Positions 48,940-60,214 are shown, counted from the first letter of the stretch. The stretch is 64,000 nucleotides of DNA from Cycas panzhihuaensis (GCA_023213395.1 CM041465.1:61449741-61513740), one strand, 5' to 3'. A program made the numbers and translations. The notes: a model not told the origin generated them from the sequence alone.

Positions 48940-48944
48940 GAGAT
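48940..48944. repeat. Target-site duplication of element D, left
   Basis: GGAGA, identical to 55679-55683. Confidence 0.85.
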
Positions 48945-49994
48945 GATCCCAAAAGAGCTTAGTTAGTGAAGAAGTCAATTATCAACCTTTTCTCCTTGAG
49001 ATCCTGGGAGTTAGTGTAGAAAGCTCAATAACATCAAAACAACAATGAGCTTATGAAAGGAAATTCTACACCAAATAATTTATTCTTGACATTGATCCAA
49101 AAGTACGAGGAGTAGTACTTTTATTAAACTATGAAAATCTCCATTTAATGGTGGAGAAATCAACTAACAAAAGAATGGTAAAATTACAAGGAATAAATGA
49201 TAGAATTATACCATAAGGGGGACTCCAACCCTCCAAATACCTCTCCAAGGATGCTTCCCAAGTCAAGTCTCTAAGAACCACCTCTCCAACTTGTAGTAGG
49301 GCTCAAGTTATAGAAAGAAACTAGAATTTCATGTTTAACAAGTGGCAATCATGCAAGTATAACCACTAACCACCAGAATGCATGTTGTCCAAGTGGCCTT
49401 CATGCAATTCTTAAAAAGTTATAGCTTGTAATAGATCTTAACGAACTCCAATTTAGCTCGTATTTGGTATATGTATAGGAACGCATGTCCCCTCCGCTTC
49501 CCCAAATTTTTAGCTCATTTGGATGTCATTTGACTACATTTTTATTCATTTAATAATAATATGTATTTGCTATTTTTCTGCTGTCCAAGTGGCCTTCATA
49601 CAATTCTTAAAAGTTGTGGCTTTTAACTAACCTTAACAAGCTTGAATTTATCTCAAATTTGGTACATGTATAGGAACATATGTCTCCTCCACTTTCTCAA
49701 ACTTTTAGCTCATTTGGATGTCATTTGCCCATATTTCTATTCATATAATGATAATATATATTTTCTATTTTTTCTGCTAGCTGTGGGATTAATTTTATGC
49801 AAAAACAAGGCTTGAACTCTAATCAAATGATATTTTCTGAATCCCACCTTTTGTACACATCTAGTGGGATTTGTCTTCTCCATTTACACAAAATTTCATA
49901 TAATTTTGATACCATTTGGCCATATCTCTTTCAGTTATACCAATGCCTAGAATTTTCTGCATCCTGTAAACATATGGTAGATCCTCCTGGATCA
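48945..49994 (-). repeat. Element D 3' LTR
   Basis: On the minus strand TGATCCAGGAGGATC to GGGATCA. It holds a 197-bp tandem duplication (49386-49582 and 49583-49778) beginning gtccaagtggccttca, plus a weaker third copy. Confidence 0.9.
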
Positions 49995-50012
49995 TGGCTC
50001 CCCCTTCCTTGG
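49995..50012 (-). promoter_or_regulatory. Element D polypurine tract
   Basis: ccaaggaagggggagcca on the minus strand, ending at the LTR start TGATCC. Confidence 0.7.
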
Positions 50013-50059
50013 AAAATAGCCAACTCCTGTTTGGCTTAGAATTGGAGATGGGGGAAGTG

Positions 50060-50434
50060 TTGTTCTCCTTGTTGCCTACTAAACCACTTGGCCTTACTAG
50101 GCAATTTCCCTGCTACTCCAATCCTAAAAGATTCATGTGTCTTATGTCTTGTTTTGGTAGATTTTCTCTCCAAGATGCAATCTTCCTTGAGAGGCTCCTC
50201 ACTTTCCAAATACAAATCATCAACTGAAGGTAAAGTGAACTAGTCCTGTTCCTCATCTAGCATGGAGGGCTTAAAGAGTTTTAAGTATTCAGCATTTACT
50301 ACTGAATATATTTGCATATAAGGTGGAAGATCAAGTTGGAAAGCATTGCCACCTACTTTTCTCAAAATCTTGAATGGTCCATACCTTATAGGTTTGAGTT
50401 TCTTGCCTTCTCCTTTTAACCTCTCCTTGCTCAA
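50060..50434 (-). pseudogene. Element D GPY/F module and chromodomain-like tail
   Basis: KPIRYGPFKILRKVGGNAF is the GPY/F module at the integrase end. After VNAEYLKLFKP and one stop comes DCILERKSTKTR, then GKLPSKAKWF near 50110. This spacing fits a divergent chromodomain (I-L-x-x-R ... G-x-P-x-x-x-A-x-W). In chromoviruses this tail steers integration to particular chromatin. The aromatic cage is not clear, so the call is tentative. Confidence 0.5.
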
Positions 50435-51506
50435 GTATAGCCATACTAAATCTCCTTCTTGAAAAGTACACTCTTGCCTATGCTTGTCATGTCTTTCCTT
50501 GTACTTTTGTTGAGTCCTTAGAAGTTGATCATGTACTTCTTTGTGGACTCTCTAGATCTTCTCCAAGTATCTTAAAGCCTTGTCATGTTCCTCCTTCTCT
50601 TTGACAGATCCTTCCTTAGCTTGCATGGAAAACTCTAAGTCAAATGGACTTTGAGGTAAGTATCCCAAACAAACTTTAAAAGGTGCTTTAGAGTGTGATG
50701 CATGCATTACTCTATTAAAAGCAAATTGTAGAAAAGTCAATGATTCATCCTAAGTCTTTGGTTGCTTGGAATTGTATCCCCTCAATAGATGTACCAAAGT
50801 TCTATTCACTACTTCGGTTTGTCCATCTGTTTGAGGATGGAAACTTGTACTCCTCTTTAATTTGGTATCCATCATCTCCCATAGTGACTTCCAAAATGAT
50901 GAAAGGAATCGAGTGTCCCGATCTGAAATGATGGAAGAAGGCAAGCCAAAATTCTTCCATACATGCTCGAAGAATAATTCAGCTGCTCCTATACCTGTGA
51001 TTGTCTTCTTACAAGGTATTAGACATATCATTTTACTAAACCTATCTACAACAACAAAGAGATAATCATGTCCCTTCCTAGTCATGAGAAGTCCCCCTAA
51101 AAAATCAATGGAGATACTTTCCCAAGGCCTAGTGGGAATAGGAAGTGGTGTATACAATCCTAATTTTCTAGAAGAAGGCTTAAAAGTATTACACATTACG
51201 TATCCTTTTACATATTTTTTTACATCATTTTACATTTTTGGCCATACAACATATCTTCTCAAGTTTGCTAAAGTCTTCTCTATACCAAAGTGACTAGCTA
51301 CTTTAGAAGTATGGGCTTCTCTAAGCCACTTGATCTTGTCTCCTTTTGATGGAACATAGAGTCGCTCCCTTTGAAAAGTAGACCATCCTTCCAAGCAAGC
51401 TGGGAAGGTCTTCCTTTCCCTAGGTTCTCTAATTCTTCCTCCAAAGCTTCATCTTCATGGTACAAGTCTTTGTACTCTTCATGATGCATTGGTTCCACTT
51501 GCAAAC
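50435..51506 (-). pseudogene. Element D integrase
   Basis: MCNTFKPSSRKLGLYTPLP follows a worn zinc finger near 51250. The core is SISIDFLGG (D), SIISDRDTRFLSSFWKSL (D) and HPQTDGQTEVVNRTL (E), all present in the open frame 51196-50750. SHSKAPFKVCLGYLP and LVWLYLSKERLK continue to the GPY/F module. Two stops interrupt; a frame change near 51505 separates it from RNase H. Confidence 0.85.
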
Positions 51507-52040
51507 TCATAAAGAACTACAAACAAAAGTAGAAGAAGAAGTAGAACAAGGTGGTCTAGATAATATATCAACAATTTTGTTATTAGATCCCTTTTTGTAC
51601 TTAATTACAATATTGAATTGTTGTAAATAACTCATCCACTTCATGTGTCTTGCTTGCTGTAATTTACTTTGAGTTTGTAAAAATTGAAAAGGCTTATGAT
51701 CGGTATGAACTACAACCTCTTTTCCGAGCAAGTATGACCTCCAATGCTTGCATGCTTGATGAAGTGCGAACATTTCTCGATCATATGTTGGGTAGTTCTT
51801 TACTTGAGGGGTGAAGACTTCTGAATGGTAAGCAATAGGCTTCCCATCTTGAATAAGGACAACTCCCATCGCATTTCCCCTTGCATCAACTTCTACTTCA
51901 AAAGGCCTTTACAAATTTGGCATTGCCAAAACTGGTGCTTCACAAATTTTCTTCTTTAAAAGAAGAAAGGCTTCTTCCTCCTTGGAACCCCAAGTAAACT
52001 TTCTACTAGATTTTGTCAATCCATGTAGAGGTGCTACAAC
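51507..52040 (-). pseudogene. Element D RNase H
   Basis: VEVDARGNAMGVVLIQDGKP (first Asp), YPTYDREMFALHQACKHWRSYL (Glu), VVVHTDHKPFQFLQTQ (Asp) and the ending NNKIVDILSRPP make a full gypsy RNase H. The frame 51869-51507 is open; stops at 51910 and 52038 precede it. Confidence 0.85.
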
Positions 52041-52880
52041 CTATGAGAAATGAAGAATAAACTTTCTCAAGTATTGACAAGCTCCTAAAAAACTTCCCAC
52101 CTCTATGATGTTTGTTGGCCTAGGCCATTTGAGGATGGCTTGAGTCTTGAGTGGATCAATGCTCAACTTTCCTCCTCCAACCACAAAGCCTAAGAAGATC
52201 AAGTTTTCCTTGACAAATTCACACTTCTTCACATTAAGCTTCAAATGATGCTTATCCATAGTCTTTAAAACTTTTTTTATGTGCTACAAATGTTCCTCCC
52301 ATGTGTTGCTAAAAATCAAAATGTCATCAAGATAAACAACAACAAAATTATCCAAGTAAGGCCTTAACATTTCATTCATTAGCCTCATGAATGTTGCAGG
52401 AGCATTACACAATCCGAAAGGCATAACCATCCATTCAAAGAGTCCTTGCTTTGTTTTGAAGGCCGTCTTCCATGTGTCCTCCTCCTTGACCCTAACTTGG
52501 TGATAACCACTTTTTAAATCCAATTTAGTGAAATAACAAGCATGCTGAATTTGATCAAGCAAATCATCTATGCAAGGCAAAGGGTAATGATTTTTAATTG
52601 TAATTTTATTTAAAGCACGAAAATCTATACACATTCTCCATCCTCCATCCTTCTTAGGCACCAAGACAATTGGTGAGCCACAAGGTGAACATGAAGGTCT
52701 TATGACCCCTTGATCAAGCAACTCCTCAACTTGCCTCTTTATCTCATTATTCTCTACAATGGAGTGCCTATACAAAGCAACATTAGGCAATGGTGCATCT
52801 CCTACAAGAGTGATTTCATGCTCTATCTTTCTCTTTGGAGGTAGCCCATCAACATGTTGAAATAGAATATTATACCTTGT
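52041..52880 (-). pseudogene. Element D reverse transcriptase
   Basis: The open frame 52790-52284 holds [74 protein letters not shown] and the catalytic [12 protein letters not shown]. After one stop HLKLNVKKCEFVKENLIFLGF and FLGACQYLRKFI follow. All RT motifs are intact, and Y-L-D-D is one of the normal gypsy variants. Confidence 0.9.
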
Positions 52881-53560
52881 CTTTAACTCCTTAATTTATT
52901 GCATTTATTTAGGTGATATAAGAAGAGTGTGAGTAGAAGGACCTTCTTCATCTCCTGGCTCTTCTTTTCTCCTTACCATTAAGATGATGAATTTACCACA
53001 TGCATTGATCATCCTTTTTGCTTGAGTAGCTAAAATTAATGCTATCTTATCCAAGTGCTTCTTTGTGACCTTTATGATGAAGCCCTTGTTATCCTTCATC
53101 AACCGATACTTTCTCTCCCTTCGATAGAAGAGTGCATATCAATCCCACAAGTAGGGGCTTCCAAGCATAACATGGCATACATCTAATGGCACCACATCAC
53201 ATATTACTTCATCAAAAAAATCATTAGTGATGGAAAATTTAAGTGTACATTACTTTGATATTTGCATTTCCACATCTTTATGGATCCAACCAAGAGAATA
53301 TGGGTGAGGGTGAGGAGTAGTTACCAACCCAATGCTCTTTACCAAACTTTCTGAGATCAAATTATTTTGGCTCCCTGGATCTATAATGGCACCAATCATA
53401 CTATTTCCTACTCGAAGCTTTAAGTGAAATAGTTCCTCCCTTGTAGTATCATCTTCGTAATTTGTAAGTAGAGTAACCTTCTCTTCTTCTCCTTCACTTT
53501 GAATCTCCACCTCAGAAAGTAGTGCTTTCCCTTTTTCCTTCTTTCTTAATTCCATATCCT
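52881..53560 (-). pseudogene. Element D protease region
   Basis: LRVGNSMIGAIIDPGSQNNLIS near 53380 matches the D-x-G-S/T active site of gypsy proteases; the Asp is present. CDVVPLDVCHVMLGSPYLWD near 53170 is the conserved flap-to-end part (LLG-x-PW). Stops at 53247, 53150 and 52904 break the line to RT. Confidence 0.75.
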
Positions 53561-54497
53561 TGATATGCTTTGGCTTTAGCTCTGGATGTAACTTCTAACA
53601 CTTTGCTGCAATATGACCGCTAATATCATAATGCTCACAATAGTTAGAACTTTTTAAAAAATTAGTTCTTTTCTTCTTTCCTTCTTGCCTTTTAGATGAG
53701 TGCAATTTAGAATTCTTTTCATACTTATTAGAAGTAAAAGTAGAATCTTTAGATATGAATGTAGATTTCTTGCTTTTACTTTCTATTGCCATAGCCATCC
53801 TACTTGCTTCTCCAATGGATTGAACCTTAAAAAGCCTTAGTTCCTTCCTTATGTATTCATGTAATCCTCCAATGAATTTCATAAGAGTGACATGTTCATC
53901 CATATTAATACCAAGTAGCATGCCATGCCTAAAAAATAAAGAAGTATAGTCTTGGACACTTACACCTCTCCCTTGGCGTAAATATTGCCAACTGACCCAT
54001 TGGTCTTCCTCATGACCTATGGGATAGAATTACTTCTTTATTATTTTCTTAAAATCCCTCCATGAAAAAGAAGATACATCATGAGTCTTCAAAAATGCAT
54101 TCCACCATGTCAATGCATGTTTACACAACTTAAGCCTAGCAAATGAAAGATTTTGAGCATTACTATAAGCATAAATTGTGAAGTAGGTTTCAAGTTGATC
54201 CAACCAATGGTCAAACTTTTCAGCATTTACATCTCCATCATAAGTTGGAATATCCAACTTTGCCTCCACCTTGAAGGGTTGATGAGATGAAGTACCCTTG
54301 CTTTCTTCAAAAGAGTGCTTTAAGGTCTCCTCCTCTTCCTCTTCATGGTTGTGGTCATATGAGAATCCTCCTTCAACTTCCTTCTCTTTGCCTTTTCCCT
54401 TGACTAGAGGTAGAAGTTGGGTCATCATTTGCATCAAGGCTTCTACGTTCTTCTCAAGCTTTTCAAATCTAATTTCTCCATCTTCTTTTTCAGCCAT
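53561..54497 (-). pseudogene. Element D gag
   Basis: It starts MAEKEDGEIRFEKLEKNVEA at 54497, a coiled-coil beginning, then an acidic HNHEEEEEET. The capsid part has PTYDGDVNAEKFDHWLDQLE and HALTWWNAFLK. One TAA at 54030, in place of CAA, breaks the frame and the text resumes at once. The nucleocapsid CEHYDISGHIAAKC near 53600 has lost its second Cys to Tyr. Confidence 0.85.
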
Positions 54498-54612
54498 GGT
54501 GCTTGGATTCTTTCTTTGTCTTCTTGGTGATTATAACATAAGAAAGTCTTCACCTTTCTCTTTGTATCCTTTCCTTGTTTGTACCATTCAAGTCCCTACA
54601 ACAAAGATCATG

Positions 54613-54624
54613 TGCTCGATACCA
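54613..54624 (-). promoter_or_regulatory. Element D primer-binding site, tRNA-Met type
   Basis: TGGTATCGAGCA on the minus strand, five bases after the LTR; one A is missing compared with TGGTATCAGAGC. Confidence 0.65.
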
Positions 54625-54629
54625 AAATA

Positions 54630-55678
54630 TGATCCCAAAAGAGCTTAGTTGGTGAAGAAGTCAATTATCAACCTTTTCTCCTTGAGATCCTGGGAGTTAG
54701 TGTAGAAAGCTCAATAACATCAAAACAACAATGAGCTTATGAAAGGAAATTCTACACCAAATTATTTATTCTTGACATTGATCTAAAAGTATGAGGAGTA
54801 GTACTTTTATTAAACTATGAAAATCTCCATTTAATGGTGGAGAAATCAACTAGCAAAAGAATGGTAAAATTACAAGGAATAAATGATACAATTATACCAT
54901 AAGGGGGACTTCAACCCTCCAAATGCCTCTCCAAGGATGCTTCCCAATTCAAGTCTCTAAGAACCACCTCTCCAACTTGTAGTAGGGCTCAATTTATAGA
55001 AAGAAACTAGAATTGCATGTTTAACAAGTGGCAATCATGCAAGTATAACCACTAACCACCAGAATGCATGTTGTCCAAGTGGCCTTCATGCAATTCTTAA
55101 AAAGTTACAGCTTGTAATAGATCTTAACAGACTCCAATTTGGATCAAATTTGGTACATGTATAGGAATCATGTCCCCTCTACTTCCTCAAATTTTTAGCT
55201 CATTTGGATGTCATTTGACTGCATTTTTATTCATTTAATAATAATATGTATTTGCTGTTTTTCTACTATCCAAGTGGCCTTCAAGCAATTCTTAAAAGTT
55301 GCAGCTTGTAACTGACCTTAACAGACTCTAATTTATCTCAAATTTGGTACACATATAGGAAAGCATGTATCCTCTGCTTCCTCAAACTTTTAGCTCATTT
55401 GGATGTCATTTGGCTACATTTCTATTCATATAATAACAATATATATTTTCTATTTTTTCTGCTAGCTGTGGGATAAATTTTATGCAAAAACAAGGCTTGA
55501 ACTCTAATCAAATGATATTTTCTGAACCCCACCTTTTGTACACATCTATGGGATGTGTCTTCTCCCTTTACACAAAATTTCATATAATTTTGATACCATT
55601 TGGCCATATTTCTTTCAGTTATACCAATGCCTAGAATTTTTCGCATCCTGTAAACATATGGTAGATCCTCCTGGATCA
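54630..55678 (-). repeat. Element D 5' LTR
   Basis: Same ends as the 3' LTR and the same internal tandem duplication (55075 and 55270). It differs by scattered substitutions. Confidence 0.9.
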
Positions 55679-55683
55679 GGAGA
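55679..55683. repeat. Target-site duplication of element D, right
   Basis: GGAGA, after which the element C LTR resumes with acaatagg. Confidence 0.85.
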
Positions 55684-56754
55684 ACAATAGGAAAAGCATG
55701 TTTTTCGCTATAAAGATTCACATAAATTAGGAGTTACCTCATAATCAAAGAGAAGGGAAACTAAAACCCTACTTTCTTGATGGAGTTGGCCTTTTTTGAG
55801 GAAGGAAGGGCCTTGAACCGAAGGAGAATCAGCTGCAGATGCTTTATTGAGCTTAAGAGGAGAGTGATCCTACTGAAAAATCCTTGATTTAGAACTACAA
55901 CACTAGAGGTTTTGCCCTGCCAAGCACTGAGTGGAAGAAAAAAGGAAGAGTGGGGAGGAGAGAGTTGTCTCTTGATTATTAGAGCTTGAGAGAGCGATTA
56001 AGAGAGCCAAGAAAGAGCCAAAATGAGCTCAAAATTTATTTTTATGTCCCCATTAGTGTTTTATGGATGTTAGGGTTTAGTTTAGGTAAGAAAGACTCCA
56101 TAACGATGTGTCAGATTCGTAATAAATGTGAATCTAGCCATTTTCTAGTCATGACAATTAATGAACAGTCACCCTGCGACAAACTTTATGGTACCACAAA
56201 GTTTCATGTGGTGCTATAGAGTTTGAAGTAGTGTGAAGAAATATAAAAGAAAAATAAAAATAACCTAGAGAGTGATATAGAAGATTTGTCCAGGGGTATA
56301 AAAATAGAGATTGTTGGATTGGTAAGGTCTTTTAAGGGGATTTAGGAAGTGGTTGGGCTACCTAATATGTGGAAAGGGTGAAGACCAAACACCAATATCA
56401 ATGTAAAAATATGTAGACGAGCAAATAGGTTAAAACTCACCCTAAGGGTCATATAACAAGCTATAAGTGAGTCACTGTGGGCTACGAGAGCCCATGAGTA
56501 CCTACAAATTTTAAGAAGGTATTTCTTGGAGCTATGTAATGCTATAGGATCATGGTCATAGTCATCATAGGCTACAATAAAATCACAAGCAAGGGCTAGG
56601 CAAGTAAACCATATAACAAGATGAGTCATGTAATTATATCATGTTGTTAGAACCATAAATATATCTCATCATTCCATTAAAGTAAAGAGGGTGAGAGATG
56701 AGAATGCTTACCTAAGGGATGTCACTCCTGCCTATTCTTAGTGGTTAGAAAACA

Positions 56755-56768
56755 TTGCCCCCTTGGCA
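56755..56768 (-). promoter_or_regulatory. Element C polypurine tract
   Basis: ccaagggggcaa on the minus strand, just before the LTR start TGTTTTC. Confidence 0.65.
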
Positions 56769-57349
56769 GTAAAACCTTGTTGCTTAGAAGCATTTGACAA
56801 TGGTGAATGCTATCAATACAAAACAAGTTAGTAGCATCTATCTATATAGGTATGTCATCATCCAAGGGGAGTAGCATATGCCATGATGGGTCACGTGGAT
56901 AGAGACATGCATTTGGGAGAAGATAGGGATGTATGACCTACTCTATCCTCAGGGTACGGGACCCTAGGCCCAAGATGCACGAGAAACGAAGGCAAAATGG
57001 CATGGGGGTTACCCATATGACATTAGAGAGTGTAATACAAAAGGAAGGAGGGATAGGGGGTTGCCCCTATTACCTGCATATGCAATGCAAATGTTATACA
57101 TAATGTGAACAAAGTTAGAAGATATGAAAATACAAGCTAAACACCCATAAATATAAAGTGTGAATATGCAGAGGATTGTGCCATAGATGGTATGATAACC
57201 AAGTAAAGGAATAAACCTGTGGTCATCATAGTTTAACCTCATTAGTGGCCTGCTTTTGGGGGTGCTAAGGGGCTAGTTCGTGACATAAGCCTCTCAAGGG
57301 AGGAGGGTTGTCCTACAAACGTGGTGAGAGATCAGTTGGAGAAAGGAGG
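56769..57349 (-). other. Element C 3' untranslated stretch
   Basis: No motif seen; the frame 57242-57009 is not conserved in A or B. Confidence 0.35.
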
Positions 57350-57752
57350 CGATGCTCTAAGACATAGTGGATAAGGATATTTGCCTTGGAATTTTAGTCT
57401 CGAGGGATATATTGGATATCCCCAAAGGAAAAGAAAGACAACAATGACCAAGCAGTCAAGGTGAGGGATCTCAAATGTAGGCAATGAACTTGGTAAACCT
57501 AGGATAGTTGTGATATAATAATCTAAGAATTATAATGAAGGATAATGGGGCCATGATGGAAGCAAATTACATTAATTAGGGCTTTGATAATGGCTATGTA
57601 CTCAGCTTTGTTATTCATAACCTTAGGAAAGTAGAATCTAGAACACATGTAATCATTCCTAGAGGGATCGTGGAGGATCCACATAATTGTGGAAGGCCTA
57701 GGGTTGCCTACTACTACCATCAGTAAAGATGAGTAGAACCATGGTAGAAAAA
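57350..57752 (-). pseudogene. Element C second (post-integrase) RNase H
   Basis: LLIFTDGSS (first Asp present) leads, after a 1-base frame change, into the frame 57720-57523 with NNKAEYIAIIKALIN (Glu) and IILHYNS (Asp changed to Asn), then YIPRD. Same order and spacing as in A and B. Confidence 0.75.
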
Positions 57753-58290
57753 GGAGGAGGTTTATCTTGGTTTGTTAATGAAATAACTAAGAGCCCTGTC
57801 AAGGTGAAAAGGTATAAATAAGGTTATAACAAATCAAGATAACTTGATATATTAGGGATAAAAGGATAGAAAAGCCCTAGAGATAGGCTATTAGGCTCGT
57901 AGAGGGTCTTCCCATAAAACACATTATTTTGAGGCTCCCACAGGGCATGATAGGGCCAATGAGCACTTAGAAGGAGGAGGAGCTCTCGCCTAAAGCCTTA
58001 GGGGCTCAAATGAATGGAAAAAATGAATTTAGGATGCCAAAATGAGCTAAAGGAGTATAAACATGAGAAGGTTTTGGAGAGGCATGAAAATCAAGATGAT
58101 AGGGCTTCTAGTAGACTGAATAAACCCACAATAAATACATGAAAAAAGGAGGAAGAAGAGGCTTTAAGAGAAGAACAGAGGTTTGACCTTACAAGCAAAA
58201 GGAACAGAGGTGAAAAATGGGTCCTCAGAGGTATCTCATCAGTAGAAATGGAGGTGGCACCTCAGGAGGCCTTACGAATAAAAGGGCCTC
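57753..58290. other. Upstream flank of the antisense gene (element C)
   Basis: No coding motif and no clear TATA word on the plus strand. Confidence 0.35.
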
Positions 58291-58433
58291 ATGTAATCTA
58301 GAGCCCTTCTATTTGAGAAGCCATGCCTTATCATGCTTCATGAGCTTGCTGTGGGAGATTCAACCATCAAATTTTGGCAAGGAGATAGTCATTGGGACCT
58401 AGACTAAGAGATGGCAACCATGAGATAGATCTA

Positions 58434-58928
58434 GTGAGTGGATCTTACCTTAAGCCCCATTTTTTAGTCATTTAAAATTTAATGCTTATTTTTACAAATT
58501 TGGGCCCCATAAGGGCCATGGGGACCCTCTAAAGCTCATTAGAGTCCTAGGGAGGGGGAGGACTAGGGCATTAGGCAGTCTTAGTCCCAATGGACCAAGC
58601 TAGGTCCACTAAAAAAAAAATTAGATTTTTTGAGGCCACCTCCCATTTTTTAGGGGGGAAACCATGGCCCCACAACATTTGTCATAATGCTACAAAGTTT
58701 ATAGCGAGGCCCACAGAGAGTCTGAAAAATTTTAGTGAGGCTCATATCAATATCTATGGTACCATAGATATTAATACAGGGTAGAGGCCAAGTAAAGGAA
58801 AAAAGAAAGAAATTGACTTGACTGGATGGCTTCACCTTATTTAGGGTGGCTTAGGCCATCTGGAAGGAGGGATGAGATATAGTAGCTAGTTCGAGATAGA
58901 TTGACTAGTGGTTAGTGGTTGTTTGTAG
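58434..58928 (+). other. Predicted intron 1 of the antisense gene (element C)
   Basis: Donor TCTA|GTGAGTGG and acceptor gtttgtag|GTGG, 495 bp. The exon 1 frame is unsure because C seems to have lost one base there. Confidence 0.5.
58749..58772. repeat. Perfect 24-bp palindrome in intron 1 (element C)
   Basis: Half-site aatatctatggt followed directly by its exact complement, centred on 58760/58761. Confidence 0.95.
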
Positions 58929-60093
58929 GTGGTTCTTATGGATGACAACTATAAGAACACAGGGATGGCCATGGCTAGTTTTATTAAGATGATGAGATGG
59001 TAGGAGAGGATCGTCTTATGATGTTGCAGGCTATTGAAGGTGATCATGATACCTCAGTATATATTTGATCAGAGACTTCTAGTGGGCATCATGTCTCACT
59101 AAGATAGGAGGAAGCACATCTGTCATCTCCCATAGGTGGGAGATATTTCCATCATTCTGGGGGGCATTAAGAGGATTCTTGGAGTGCCAACAGGGGGTAC
59201 ACCAGCTTCCTTGGGAACCCTACCCAATACAGATGCTACTCATCAGGAGGTGACTAGGTTCATTATCGACAAGAGTAGATGGGATCATAAGGGAGTTTTT
59301 GTATAGGGTTTGGTTCTATCTAGAGTTCCTTGGGTGAGGAAACTCATCGCACTAACCATTCTATTCTAGATTTCCTAGAAATAAAATTATAGAGATATCC
59401 TTATTAGCTAGATGGCCACTATATAGAGGTGCAAGGTTGGAGAGAGGTTTGACTAGGTTGCGTTGATAGCAACTAATATTGTGGCTCATCTTGATCAGAT
59501 CATGACAACTGGGAGAGGATGCTTCTCATACTACACACTATTGTAGTATTGGTTTTTTTATCACTATGGAGGAGTGGCCCCATTAGGAAGACCACACTCT
59601 ATATATGCTTGGGTTCCTATAGTACACAGATAGTAGATACATTTTAAAGGTACTGAGGACCAGGTGCATGTATAATGCTCCATGGCAACCACCTCACTTG
59701 ACCTTCTCATGCTTAACAACTACACATTAGACCCATATCAAGTGATCCACTAGGAAAGTGATAAGGAGGGATGCGGTCTAGGGGATAAGCCATAGGATGG
59801 TGGAGATGAGGATGGAGGTGCTATAATAGAGCCAACAAGAGGTGCAAAGGTAGGCAAGAGAGTTATCGATAGGTTCTAAGTAAAAGTAGTGGCTATGGTA
59901 GTAGTAGCAAAGGCAACGATAGCTATAGAGAGAGAGGCTCCTAAAGGTGAGAGAGTAAAGGGAGGAGACATAGTAGTAACTCATGATGAGGGCAAGGAGA
60001 TGGTATCAGGGGTCAAGGAGGTAGAGGTAGCATTTAAGGGAGCAGTAGTAAATGAGGAGATCATATGAGAGGAGGAGTCAGTCATTCTAGGAG

Positions 60094-60214
60094 GTGAAAT
60101 TCTCCCTTAATTGTAACTTTAGCTTTTATTTAATCACTTACTACTTCCTTAGATATTTATGCTTATATTTCCATGTATATTTTGGACTAACATATGATGT
60201 ACATGGTTTAATAG
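60094..60214 (+). other. Predicted intron 2 of the antisense gene (element C)
   Basis: Donor CTAGGAG|GTGAAATT and acceptor tttaatag|GTGG, 121 bp. Splicing is phase 1 and keeps the frame from GGA-G into GT-GGT-GAA, as in A. Confidence 0.6.

Larger units (their letters stand above)
48945..55678 (-). mobile_element. Element D: chromovirus-like Ty3/gypsy (6.7 kb)
   Basis: Complete element with 1050- and 1049-bp LTRs that differ by only a few percent by eye, a perfect GGAGA target duplication, primer-binding site, polypurine tract and a nearly continuous gag-pol in the order gag, protease, RT, RNase H, integrase, GPY/F, chromodomain-like end. It is clearly the youngest insertion here and interrupts the 3' LTR of C. 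Confidence 0.9.
46804..56754 (-). repeat. Element C 3' LTR, split by element D
   Basis: The parts are 46804-48944 and 55684-56754, together about 3.2 kb. On the minus strand it begins TGTTTTCTAACCACTAAG at 56754 and ends GGCACACTTCCA at 46804, the same as the A LTR ends. Frames at 46713, 47520, 48207 and 55986 are LTR readings. It contains an 18-bp minisatellite. Confidence 0.75.
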
